The notes under the pieces: generated by a model
Seen by the model: only the letters and a program-made list of their open reading frames with translations
What the model was told of the DNA's origin: nothing
Database searches by the model: none
Program-made: the position numbers and the translations under genes
Part shown: positions 7,654-14,577 of the stretch, piece by piece
Layout of the letters: every line of letters starts with the position of its first letter
Numbering within the stretch: position 1 is the stretch's first letter
NCBI GenBank assembly: GCA_910578185.1
Contig: CAJTPN010000030.1
Location: 1-32,751 of the forward strand
Origin: an uncultured Acetatifactor sp.
Lineage (GTDB): Bacteria > Bacillota > Clostridia > Lachnospirales > Lachnospiraceae
Reading direction: 5' to 3'
DNA: 32,751 bases

Positions 7654-8325
7654 ATGGGACCAACAATTGACCAATACATAGTTGCAAACTGTTTATATAC
7701 AATAGATGAATTCAATATTTTGTATAGGGGATGGGATAAGCCTGAATTAAAAATTGAAGCCGATGAAAAGTTTAATGAAATGGATATAACAGTAAGAATA
7801 GGCTATCCTTTTAAACAAAATGCTCATTATACAGCAGGAGAAAGTGCCCGGATAAAAAAAGCACAGAAAATAAACCATGATTTGTATATAGCACAAAGAG
7901 ATTTTAAAATTGAAGTTAAATATTTGAAAAATTGGATTAGTTCAGCTAATACGAGAGCAGCAAGCAAAAACTGGTCAGTATTTCAACAAGATTTTGATTG
8001 GTTAATGGATGAGATAGATAGTGATAAGCCCGGAAAGGTTGCATTTGTGATTGGATGGTTTAATTGTGTGGATTCATTTTCACAATTAATTCAATTAGGG
8101 ACTGGGAATGGAGCATACCCATTAGCAGATGAACGAAAGAGAAGATATTTTCCATTTTTAGAAGCAAATAAAGTACCAGTGTATACGAAAGACTTAAAGT
8201 ATTGTTATAAAAAAGCTTATATGGAGTTACCACTTGACTTAATATCTTCTAAATATAAAGGGATATACAGATGTATGTTTATTGGAGAAGAAAAAGATAA
8301 ATTTCATTTTGCTATATATTTTTGA
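7654..8325 (+). CDS. Hypothetical protein with a possible PD-(D/E)xK-like motif
   Basis: This 223-residue protein was not recognised. It has no signal peptide or membrane segment. Aromatic and charged residues are frequent, and the best clue is QRDFKIEVKYLKNW at about residues 85-98. There an Asp is followed by Glu-Val-Lys, the D...ExK spacing of restriction-type nucleases, and upstream EMDITVRI could supply a further acid. Such a motif is short enough to occur by chance. An AGAAAGGGA ribosome binding site sits about ten bases before the ATG. The gene lies after a terminator-like hairpin and before a Phd/Doc pair, inside a region rich in defence and toxin genes, so a defence or cargo role is plausible but unproven. 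Confidence 0.6.
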   Translation: MGPTIDQYIVANCLYTIDEFNILYRGWDKPELKIEADEKFNEMDITVRIGYPFKQNAHYTAGESARIKKAQKINHDLYIAQRDFKIEVKYLKNWISSANTRAASKNWSVFQQDFDWLMDEIDSDKPGKVAFVIGWFNCVDSFSQLIQLGTGNGAYPLADERKRRYFPFLEANKVPVYTKDLKYCYKKAYMELPLDLISSKYKGIYRCMFIGEEKDKFHFAIYF

Positions 8326-8395
8326 AAATGAATAATCCAGGGTTAATTATTATATTTATAGCAAGCTATATAAAAAGTTTGAAGATTAAAATAGG

Positions 8396-8424
8396 TTGAA
8401 TTCATCCTATAAATGGGATATAAT
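8396..8424 (+). promoter_or_regulatory. Strong promoter of the phd-doc operon
   Basis: TTGAAT (8396-8401) and TATAAT (8419-8424) are spaced by exactly 17 bases, with GGAGG at 8435 close behind. Phd-family antitoxins usually repress their own promoter, but no clean palindrome is visible over it. Confidence 0.65.
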
Positions 8425-8447
8425 ATAACTATTTGGAGGTATGGACG

Positions 8448-8690
8448 ATGACAATAAATACAAATACAATGGTTTCTATTACAGAAGCAAATCAGAATTT
8501 TTCGAAAGTAGCAAGATTAGTGGATGAACATGGAACAGCCATTATTCTAAAAAATAATGTACCAAGATATCTTGTCATAGATTTTAGCAAAGCAGATAAG
8601 GATGCTGTTGCATCAAATGAAGATGTACTGAGTATATCAAAACGATTGATTGAGAAGAATAAGGAATTTTATGAGGTGCTTGCAAAATGA
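8448..8690 (+). CDS. Phd/YefM-family antitoxin
   Basis: This 80-residue antitoxin has the family's DNA-binding N-terminus (MVSITEANQNFSKVARLVDE, with GTAIILKNNVPRYLVID) and a charged flexible C-terminus that would fold on the toxin. The ATG at 8448 is chosen because GGAGG at 8435-8439 lies eight bases before it. An upstream in-frame TTG at 8433 overlaps that ribosome binding site and is rejected. It overlaps the doc gene by four bases (ATGA), implying coupled translation. By family precedent it blocks the toxin's active site and represses the operon. Nothing in it looks damaged, unlike its partner. Confidence 0.85.
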   Translation: MTINTNTMVSITEANQNFSKVARLVDEHGTAIILKNNVPRYLVIDFSKADKDAVASNEDVLSISKRLIEKNKEFYEVLAK

Positions 8691-9043
8691 TAAAGCTGAC
8701 AAAAGAACAGATTCTATTACTTCATACTCAGATAATTGAGACTACTGGAGGAAGTGATGGAATTAGGGATTTGAGTCTGCTTGAATCTGCATTAGAAAGT
8801 CCATTTCAATCCTATGGTGGAGAAGAATTATATCCAAGTATACAGGCAAAGGCCGCAAGACTTTGCTATGGATTAGTTAAAAATTATGCAATGATAGATG
8901 GCAATAAAAGAATAGGCTGCCATGCCATGTTAGTCTTTTTGGCATTAAATGGTTATGAGATGGAATACACGCAGAAAGAATTATCAGATTTAATATTAGA
9001 TGCAGCAGCGGACAGGAAACAATATGAAGATATTTTACATTGA
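8687..9043 (+). CDS. Doc-type Fic toxin with altered active site and early stop
   Basis: Doc toxins modify elongation factor Tu and stop translation. This 118-residue copy has the Doc fold signature, including GGSDGIRDLSLLESALESPF near the N-terminus and YPSIQAKAARL. The catalytic motif, normally H-x-F/M-x-D-G-N-K-R, reads Y67-A-M-I-D-G-N-K-R, so the catalytic His is a Tyr (codon TAT at 8885, one transition from CAT). The C-terminus stops at TGA (9041) where relatives have Trp in an ILHW-like string. Reading through gives WLLVHQK and a stop at 9062. Both changes are single-base. The product is probably an inactive or weakened toxin still paired with an intact antitoxin. Assembly error at two sites is unlikely but possible. 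Confidence 0.85.
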   Translation: MIKLTKEQILLLHTQIIETTGGSDGIRDLSLLESALESPFQSYGGEELYPSIQAKAARLCYGLVKNYAMIDGNKRIGCHAMLVFLALNGYEMEYTQKELSDLILDAAADRKQYEDILH

Positions 9044-9161
9044 TTGTTAGTGCATCAGAAATAAGTTAGATGATTTATAATTTCTCCAGACAAGAGCAAA
9101 AACAAAAATAGTGGATAAGTATGTGTTGAGAGTTATAAATGCGAATAACAAGGTGAAGGAG

Positions 9162-9201
9162 AACCCTTGCAAGTGGTGAGAATGTGCCATTTGCAGGGGT
9201 T
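9162..9201 (+). repeat. 15-bp hairpin, copy 2 of the dispersed repeat
   Basis: AACCCTTGCAAGTGG (9162-9176) pairs with CCATTTGCAGGGGTT (9187-9201). Compared with the copy at 7472, the stem keeps all 15 pairs although two positions differ (a T-G pair becomes C-G and a T-A pair becomes T-G). It lies about 120 bases after doc and could terminate that operon, though its T tail (TTATTATG) is weak. Confidence 0.6.
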
Positions 9202-9231
9202 ATTATGTGCTATAAAAGTTGTAATGGATAT

Positions 9232-9260
9232 TTCTTGTAGAATATGGTAGAATATATAAA
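9232..9260 (+). promoter_or_regulatory. Possible promoter of the VbhA-Fic pair
   Basis: TTCTTG (9232-9237) and TATAAA (9255-9260) are 17 bases apart, placing a start just before the GGGAG ribosome binding site at 9271. The leader would be very short. Confidence 0.35.
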
Positions 9261-9283
9261 AACAGAATTTGGGAGTTGACTTT

Positions 9284-9454
9284 ATGCTAGTCAGTACAGA
9301 TAAGAAATGGGATTATGCATTAGGAATGATTAAAGTAGACGGTTTAGAGCCATCCTCAGAATTTAAAAAATTAATTGAAAAAGAAAGTCGTGGAGAAATG
9401 ACCACGGAGGATATGCGTAAGGTTTTAGATAAAAAATATAAGATGAAAGAATAA
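9284..9454 (+). CDS. VbhA-like antitoxin of a Fic toxin
   Basis: This 56-residue protein resembles the small class I Fic inhibitors of the VbhA type. It has an ALGMIKVDGLEP stretch aligned with the family's inhibitory helix and a C-terminal GEMTTEDMRKVLDKKY segment like the family's ExxTxDxxK tail. The inhibitory helix is normally S/T-x-x-x-E-G/N and its Glu displaces ATP from the Fic site. Here the matching stretch is M-I-K-V-D-G, so Ser is Met and Glu is Asp. The ATG at 9284 follows GGGAG at 9271-9275 by eight bases, and an upstream TTG overlapping that site is rejected. The Fic gene starts ten bases after its stop. Confidence 0.7.
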   Translation: MLVSTDKKWDYALGMIKVDGLEPSSEFKKLIEKESRGEMTTEDMRKVLDKKYKMKE

Positions 9455-9464
9455 AGATAATATT

Positions 9465-10247
9465 ATGAGTGATCCATATTTATATCCATATACAGATATT
9501 CTGAAGAATTATGCTGATATACGGGACAGGGATATCTTATCATGCATGGAAGCAGAATATACAAGTATACGGCTTGCGGAACTTGTGACAAGTGAATCCG
9601 TCAGCCGTTTTGATTTTGCAGCACTTTGTGATATGCATCATTATATTTTTCAAGATATTTATGAATGGGCTGGAAAAATTAGAATTATTAATATTGAAAA
9701 ATCAGAACCGGCGTTAGGAGGTATTTCAATCGAGTATTCTAATTGTTTTGATATTGTAAACGATGCCACATCTGCCTTAGATAAAATGAACCATTGCAGT
9801 TGGGAGAAGGTATCTATTGATGAAGTGGCAGAAATATTTTCAAAATATTTAGCTGAACTTTGGAAAGTGCATCCGTATCGAGAAGGTAACACGCGCACGG
9901 TAATCATATTTTGCAGCCAATTTATAGAGAGTAAAGGATTTTATATAGATAGTGATTTGTTCAAAGATCATGCTCAATATATGAGAACTGCTTTGGTTGC
10001 AGCAACCGCTTTGTTTTCAGATTTAGGAGATAAACGAAAACCGGAGTATTTAGAGAAGATAGTTTTGGATGCTTTGGAAAGAGGCCAGGAAATGAAACAA
10101 AGGGTTTCAGATGTTATAAGAGAAGCCGGATTTAGAGTGACAGAAAGACGAATCCGCAAGATTGTATATTGGAATCGTTTAGAGCGGCACGAGCATGGAG
10201 AACGAGATGTTAGATTATACTTATTACAAGATGAGGAAAACGAATAA
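9465..10247 (+). CDS. Fic-domain AMP-transferase toxin, VbhT-like
   Basis: The 260-residue protein has a full Fic core. FAALCDMHHYIFQDIYEWAG (51-70) is the usual N-terminal helix pair, and H136-PYREGNTRT-145 is the HxFxxGN(G/K/T)R motif with catalytic His, Gly-Asn and Arg present. Upstream, KSEPALGGIS fits the flap that positions the target. VbhT-type Fic toxins AMPylate bacterial type II topoisomerases, but the target of this copy is not known. The C-terminal 60 residues are basic, with a helix-turn-helix-like RVTERRIRKIVYWNR. The AAAGATAAT before the ATG is a weak ribosome binding site, suggesting coupling to the antitoxin. It is the only one of three Fic-type genes in the window with an intact motif. 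Confidence 0.88.
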   Translation: MSDPYLYPYTDILKNYADIRDRDILSCMEAEYTSIRLAELVTSESVSRFDFAALCDMHHYIFQDIYEWAGKIRIINIEKSEPALGGISIEYSNCFDIVNDATSALDKMNHCSWEKVSIDEVAEIFSKYLAELWKVHPYREGNTRTVIIFCSQFIESKGFYIDSDLFKDHAQYMRTALVAATALFSDLGDKRKPEYLEKIVLDALERGQEMKQRVSDVIREAGFRVTERRIRKIVYWNRLERHEHGERDVRLYLLQDEENE

Positions 10248-10344
10248 ATGACTTATATAAAAAATCAATTATTTCAGAATAATGCGTTTGGGGCATGGGC
10301 AATGACAATTAGATATTGTGACTATATTTTAGAGGGAAAGGTAG

Positions 10345-10491
10345 CCTCGGGAGTATCTGCATCTGGAGAAGTATGATAAGAGAGTGATGGCGTCTTAGAT
10401 CGAGAGCGCGAAGGTGATGGGTGATGACAGGCTGGAAGTGGTCTGGAAATATGAGGACGTTTATGAAAAGATCTTGGGTGAAATGCGGTGA
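10345..10491 (+). pseudogene. C-terminal tail of a probable serine recombinase
   Basis: A frame reads REYLHLEKYDKRVMAS, then an in-frame TAG (10396-10398), then IESAKVMGDDRLEVVWKYED and a short end at the TGA 10489-10491. The pattern LIE...GDDRLEVVWKY is typical of the last 40 residues of large serine recombinases found on integrative elements. TTG to TAG would explain the stop. If right, this marks the right edge of the accessory island. A nearby 42-codon frame at 10248-10376 has no recognisable content. The recombinase call is from recalled family endings only. Confidence 0.45.
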
Positions 10492-10496
10492 GGATA

Positions 10497-10528
10497 TGAT
10501 ATAATTAGGATACCTGCCAGACGGCAGG
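10497..10528 (+). promoter_or_regulatory. Extended -10 promoter with 5'-end stem-loop
   Basis: TGATATAAT (10497-10505) is an extended -10 element with no good -35. The predicted transcript start near 10512 would place CCTGCC-AGAC-GGCAGG (10513-10528) at the extreme 5' end, where such stems protect mRNA. The metallophosphoesterase ATG follows at 10549. Confidence 0.5.
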
Positions 10529-10548
10529 AATCAGGAAAGGATGATGGT

Positions 10549-11256
10549 ATGATTTACATAACGGGAGATACTCATGGGGAGTTTGGACGGATTGAAGCTT
10601 TCTGCAGGCGGTTCGAAACCTGCAAGGAAGATGTGATGATTATTCTTGGGGATGCCGGGATCAATTACAGCGGGGGCATCCGGGATATGAGGAAGAAGGC
10701 GTTTCTGGAATCCCTGCCGATAACGATATTTGCAATCCATGGGAATCATGAGCAGAGGCCGCAGGCTGTGGAGGGATATGTGGAGAAGGGCTGGCGCGGA
10801 GGTGTGGTATACCAGGAAGAAGAGTATCCGAGTCTGCTGTTTGCGAAGGATGGGGAAGTGTATGATCTGGACGGGAAGCAATCCATTGTCATGGGCGGCG
10901 CGTACAGTATTGATAAGATGTTCCGGCTTATGTATGGGTATGGGTGGTGGCCGGATGAGCAGCCTTCCGATGAGGTTAAGAGGTATGTGGAGAGCCAACT
11001 GGATAGGCTGGGGTGGAAGGTGGATGTGGTGTTGAGCCATACTGCACCGCTGAAATATGAGCCGGTGGAGGTGTTCATAGCTGGGGTTGACCAGAGTAAG
11101 GTGGATAAGTCTACGGAGGAATGGCTGGATGGGATTGAGGACAGGTTGGATTATGGGAAGTGGTACTGCGGGCATTATCATACGGAGAAGAAAATAGATA
11201 GGGTAGAGATAATGTTTGAGAATTTTGATGTGTTTGGTGGTTCCGGGTATGCGTGA
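10549..11256 (+). CDS. Calcineurin-like metallophosphoesterase
   Basis: The 235-residue cytoplasmic protein has the metal-binding motifs of this superfamily in order: GDTHG (D7, H9), LGDAG (D35), GNHE (N66, H67), SHTAP (H164) and CGHYH (H209, H211). They bind two divalent metals that hydrolyse a phosphoester. The substrate is not deducible from sequence, since the family covers protein phosphatases, nucleotidases and phosphodiesterases. The GGAAAGGATG sequence before the ATG gives good translation initiation. The gene is monocistronic: a terminator at 11323 separates it from a convergent gene. It lies at the junction between the accessory island and the stable chromosome. Confidence 0.88.
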   Translation: MIYITGDTHGEFGRIEAFCRRFETCKEDVMIILGDAGINYSGGIRDMRKKAFLESLPITIFAIHGNHEQRPQAVEGYVEKGWRGGVVYQEEEYPSLLFAKDGEVYDLDGKQSIVMGGAYSIDKMFRLMYGYGWWPDEQPSDEVKRYVESQLDRLGWKVDVVLSHTAPLKYEPVEVFIAGVDQSKVDKSTEEWLDGIEDRLDYGKWYCGHYHTEKKIDRVEIMFENFDVFGGSGYA

Positions 11257-11322
11257 CCAGGAAACAAAAGGGAAAATCCGCAAAACAGATGGGAATGTCA
11301 TCCCAACTTCATAAAGGAAAGC

Positions 11323-11357
11323 AAGACGCTGGAAACCTGATAGGCTGCCAGCGTCTT
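11323..11357. terminator. Bidirectional intrinsic terminator
   Basis: AAGACGCTGG (11323-11332) and CCAGCGTCTT (11348-11357) form a perfect 10-bp stem with a 15-base loop. It sits between convergent genes and ends in T's on the plus strand and in GCTTTCC on the minus strand. Confidence 0.75.
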
Positions 11358-11368
11358 TCGCACTTAAA

Positions 11369-14300
11369 TTACTTGGATGTAAGTACCCAGGTTTTGAACC
11401 ATCTCAGATAATCTGTTACAAAGGATGCTTCTACGGGCTGGCCGGACAGTACCGAGTAGAAAAGCAGGAACAGACCCACAGCCGTAACGCCGTATATTAA
11501 TGTTATTGTGAGAAAGGCACGCTTTGGCAGCTTATCTTTCCATTGCACCAGGCTGTACATGATCATAAGTACTACAAATACAACACTGGGGAAATAATGA
11601 TAGATAAAAGTGATGCGTGTCACAAAGAACCAGGGCAGGTATTGGGCCAGATAACCGATTACCAAAAAAGCCGCAGTTCGGTCTTTTTTTCTGAGCCACA
11701 GGTAAATCATGTAAAATGCTGCAGGGATACCCATCCACCATACTGCCGGATTCCCAAAGGAACTGATTCCTTCCCGCAATCCTCCATCCGCTGTCTGTGT
11801 GACGATGCGGGAATAGTACCAGATAGGGCGCTTGATTATGGGCCATTCGTACCAGCTGGAGGAATAGGGATGTGTGGAGTTCAAACCGCTGTGGTAGCTG
11901 AACATGGTCTTTTGGTTGACAAGCATCCTGTCAAGCAGTCCACGGTCGGAGTAATCCCTAAAAGGGATGTAGGACAGCAGGTAAATGAAAGCGGGGATCA
12001 CTACAAAAAACACCAGGCAGAAAAAAATTGTGTACTTGGTATTGGGGCCAAAGTTTTGGATAATGTGCAAGTTTGGAATACCATTGGTATTGCCGAAAGG
12101 ATTTTTCTTGGCCAGACGATATTCCAAATATCTTTGGTACAGTACGGAAAAGAATATCAGCGCCAGGCCCACTCCTGCATAAACGCCGGTCCATTTGGAG
12201 GCAATGCCAAGCCCCATACAAACGCCGCAGGCGCCTAACGGGAGCAAGGTTTTTCGCAATGGTGTATGGTAAAAGTTAAGCAGGGTATATTGGTACATAA
12301 AATAATACATCAGCATGACAAAAAAGGTGATATAGACATCGATGGTTGCCAGTCTTGTCTGAGTAAAATGCATGAAATCAAATGTGAAAAGCGCGCAGGC
12401 CAGCGCGGCGGCCAGGGTGTTTTTGGATATTTTTTTGGCAAACAGATATACTATCGGAACCATGATGATGCCAAAAAGAGTACCTGTGATGCGCCATCCG
12501 AAAGGATTCATGCCAAAAACTGCCACTCCCAGTGCGATCAGAATCTTGCCCAGGGGAGGATGGGTGTTTTCATAGGAGGTCAAACCGTTTATAAATTCGT
12601 AGGCAGTACGCCCGTGATAGATTTCATCAAAATACATGCTGTTGCGGAAAGTACTGTTTTCCGGGTACAGAGAGGATTCGTCAAATAAGGATGGATAGTC
12701 CGAAGTATTTAGGGGCGACAGAACCAGACCGTTTTTGTCGGAAAAAGAAAACTCCAGCAGGGACGCCTGGGTATCGTTCAGGGTAAGCCTAATTCGAGTC
12801 ATGTCGGGTGCGGTGGGCAAATCGATTTCCTGCCAGGTGAAGACATTTTTCAGTGTGATTTCTCCAAGATCCCGCCAGGGGCCTTGGGATGCGGCACCCT
12901 CCAGGGAAAAGGTTCTGTTATGCCATGGCGCTATATAATAGGAAAGCTTCATAGGTGTTTTCGCGCCGAAATCCAGCGTGACGGACTGGCGCTGGGTCAT
13001 ATTGTGGGCTGTGGAGGGCGCCTGAAGGTCTCCTAAGTCATACAGGGCGAAGAAGCTGTAGATGAAGGTAAAGGTCAGGATGATTACCAGATCCGGCCGC
13101 AGAAAGCTTTCTCCTTTGTAAAACCGGAAGACCACATGAAAAAGCAGTCCCGCGCAGGCAATCATACCGGCAGATACCAAAAGGAGGAGAGGACTTTTTC
13201 TATCATAATTGGAAGGGTCATAAAAAAACAACACATATGCCGTATTGTAGAAATGCATTGTGGACAGGGCACCATAGAGCCAAAAGGTCTGCCTGGCAGG
13301 TTTGTACACATAGGCAAACAGCAAAAGCAACAGCGCCGGATACACATAACGTTCATGCATTCGCACGGAAAATATAAAGACGGTAAGCAGCAGGAATGCG
13401 CCGAGAAAGGTGTATTTTTCCGTGTCCCTGCGATTTCGCAGACTCAGGATGAGGGTTACGGTAATGGCGGTAAATATGGCGATCCAGCCTATGAGCCAAT
13501 AAGGTATCCCCAGGAAGGTATTGTTCTGGCTGATCCAGTTTAGGCCAAAGAATCCCCAGAAATTACATGCATTGACCGCTGCGTAAGGATAGGAGCCCAC
13601 CGTACTGAAATACTGGTTCCAAACATTTTCCAGGCCAAAGGGCAGACAGAGAATCAAGGTGCCGACCAGAGCGGTCAGACCCTGAAACAGATTATGCAGC
13701 AGTTTCCGCAGAGAGAAATTATTTAAAAAGACAAGGTCGATGATACCGGCCAAAAGCACGGGGGAAAACAATAACATCTGGGGTTTGATCAACACGCCCA
13801 CACAGAAGGCAATGTAGGCGGAATAGGTCTTTTTCCGGGCCAGACACAGGCACATATAAATTACAGCCAAGGTATAGACAGAATCCACCTGTCCCCAGAC
13901 GGAGGAATTTAAAATGATCACAGGATGGAAGAGATAGGCGGCACAAAGGAAAAATGCCTGATATTTGGGGCGTTTGGCAGATGCCTCCCGGAAAAGCAGC
14001 ATGCCGCATGCCAGGTCGCAGATAATTGCGGGAAATTTTAATAAAATCAGGTGTGGGATGGAATAATATTCTATACCAAACAGCTCGCGCAGCCCGCCGA
14101 TAAGCCAGAGCACATACATGTAGCCGGGCGGATAATCCGTAAATATTTCAGGAGAATAAAAATTCCCCGGGCCTACCTGGAAAATTCTGTCCGCCCATGC
14201 GGCAAAGCAGGCGATATCGGATCCGAAGCCTTTTGAAAGCGCGGCGGCAAGCAGACGGATCGACAATGCGGTCAGCAGAAACAGAGCGAGGGTATTGTGC

Positions 14301-14389
14301 CGAAGGGTGTCCTTAGCGCTGCGGGCGCCCCAAAAACAGGCGCCTGTAAGAACGCATCCCGTTATGGCAAAAAAGTGAATGAGAAGCAT
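11369..14389 (-). CDS. Bimodular membrane glycosyltransferase: GT-C module fused to a PMT-type mannosyltransferase
   Basis: This 1,006-residue polytopic protein joins two GT-C enzymes. The N-terminal module (about 1-425) has GSD (56-58) in the first outside loop, TDYPPGY (84-90), GQVDS (166-170), KPQ (202-204) and RMHER (343-347), as in polyprenyl-phosphate-dependent mannosyl- or glucosyltransferases. A membrane-free region (about 455-560) rich in beta strands resembles a jelly-roll sugar-binding insert. The C-terminal module (about 585-1006) carries YFDEIYHGR (D588, E589 are the PMT acid pair) and HPPLGK (610-615), signatures of GT39 protein O-mannosyltransferases. It probably moves sugars from a lipid carrier onto an exported protein or polymer. 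Start is the ATG at 14387-14389. The fused order is conserved-looking, with no frameshift. Confidence 0.85.
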   Translation of the reverse strand: MLLIHFFAITGCVLTGACFWGARSAKDTLRHNTLALFLLTALSIRLLAAALSKGFGSDIACFAAWADRIFQVGPGNFYSPEIFTDYPPGYMYVLWLIGGLRELFGIEYYSIPHLILLKFPAIICDLACGMLLFREASAKRPKYQAFFLCAAYLFHPVIILNSSVWGQVDSVYTLAVIYMCLCLARKKTYSAYIAFCVGVLIKPQMLLFSPVLLAGIIDLVFLNNFSLRKLLHNLFQGLTALVGTLILCLPFGLENVWNQYFSTVGSYPYAAVNACNFWGFFGLNWISQNNTFLGIPYWLIGWIAIFTAITVTLILSLRNRRDTEKYTFLGAFLLLTVFIFSVRMHERYVYPALLLLLFAYVYKPARQTFWLYGALSTMHFYNTAYVLFFYDPSNYDRKSPLLLLVSAGMIACAGLLFHVVFRFYKGESFLRPDLVIILTFTFIYSFFALYDLGDLQAPSTAHNMTQRQSVTLDFGAKTPMKLSYYIAPWHNRTFSLEGAASQGPWRDLGEITLKNVFTWQEIDLPTAPDMTRIRLTLNDTQASLLEFSFSDKNGLVLSPLNTSDYPSLFDESSLYPENSTFRNSMYFDEIYHGRTAYEFINGLTSYENTHPPLGKILIALGVAVFGMNPFGWRITGTLFGIIMVPIVYLFAKKISKNTLAAALACALFTFDFMHFTQTRLATIDVYITFFVMLMYYFMYQYTLLNFYHTPLRKTLLPLGACGVCMGLGIASKWTGVYAGVGLALIFFSVLYQRYLEYRLAKKNPFGNTNGIPNLHIIQNFGPNTKYTIFFCLVFFVVIPAFIYLLSYIPFRDYSDRGLLDRMLVNQKTMFSYHSGLNSTHPYSSSWYEWPIIKRPIWYYSRIVTQTADGGLREGISSFGNPAVWWMGIPAAFYMIYLWLRKKDRTAAFLVIGYLAQYLPWFFVTRITFIYHYFPSVVFVVLMIMYSLVQWKDKLPKRAFLTITLIYGVTAVGLFLLFYSVLSGQPVEASFVTDYLRWFKTWVLTSK

Positions 14390-14436
14390 AAGCCATTTCC
14401 AACCTTATCCTTTTTTCTTAATTATAACAAAACAAT

Positions 14437-14465
14437 TTGTAGAATGGAAGGATTTGTGTTATACT
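14437..14465 (+). promoter_or_regulatory. Promoter of the ABC/FtsX operon
   Basis: TTGTAG (14437-14442) and TATACT (14460-14465) are 17 bases apart on the plus strand. The 190-base gap to the divergent glycosyltransferase also contains an A+T-rich stretch at 14411-14436 (TATAAT on the minus strand) that may serve that gene. The leader to 14578 is about 105 bases. Confidence 0.5.
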
Positions 14466-14577
14466 TTTTAAAGTTAGTGCCAGCTACGTTCACATGTACG
14501 AAAGGGCAGTCGCGGGTATGCCTGGCGGGGCGATCCGGGTAATATGGCTGCAATTACAATGTGGGAAGGGTGAATAA

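Noticed and set aside
7409..11293. Shared 13-base word CGCAAAACAGATG at about 7410 and 11280
   Set aside because: Several 13-base matches are expected by chance in 32 kb, and no flanking similarity was seen.
10531..11301. Minus-strand frame of 256 codons opposite the metallophosphoesterase
   Set aside because: The plus strand has every catalytic motif of the family. The opposite frame is rich in Pro, His and Ile with no family signature.
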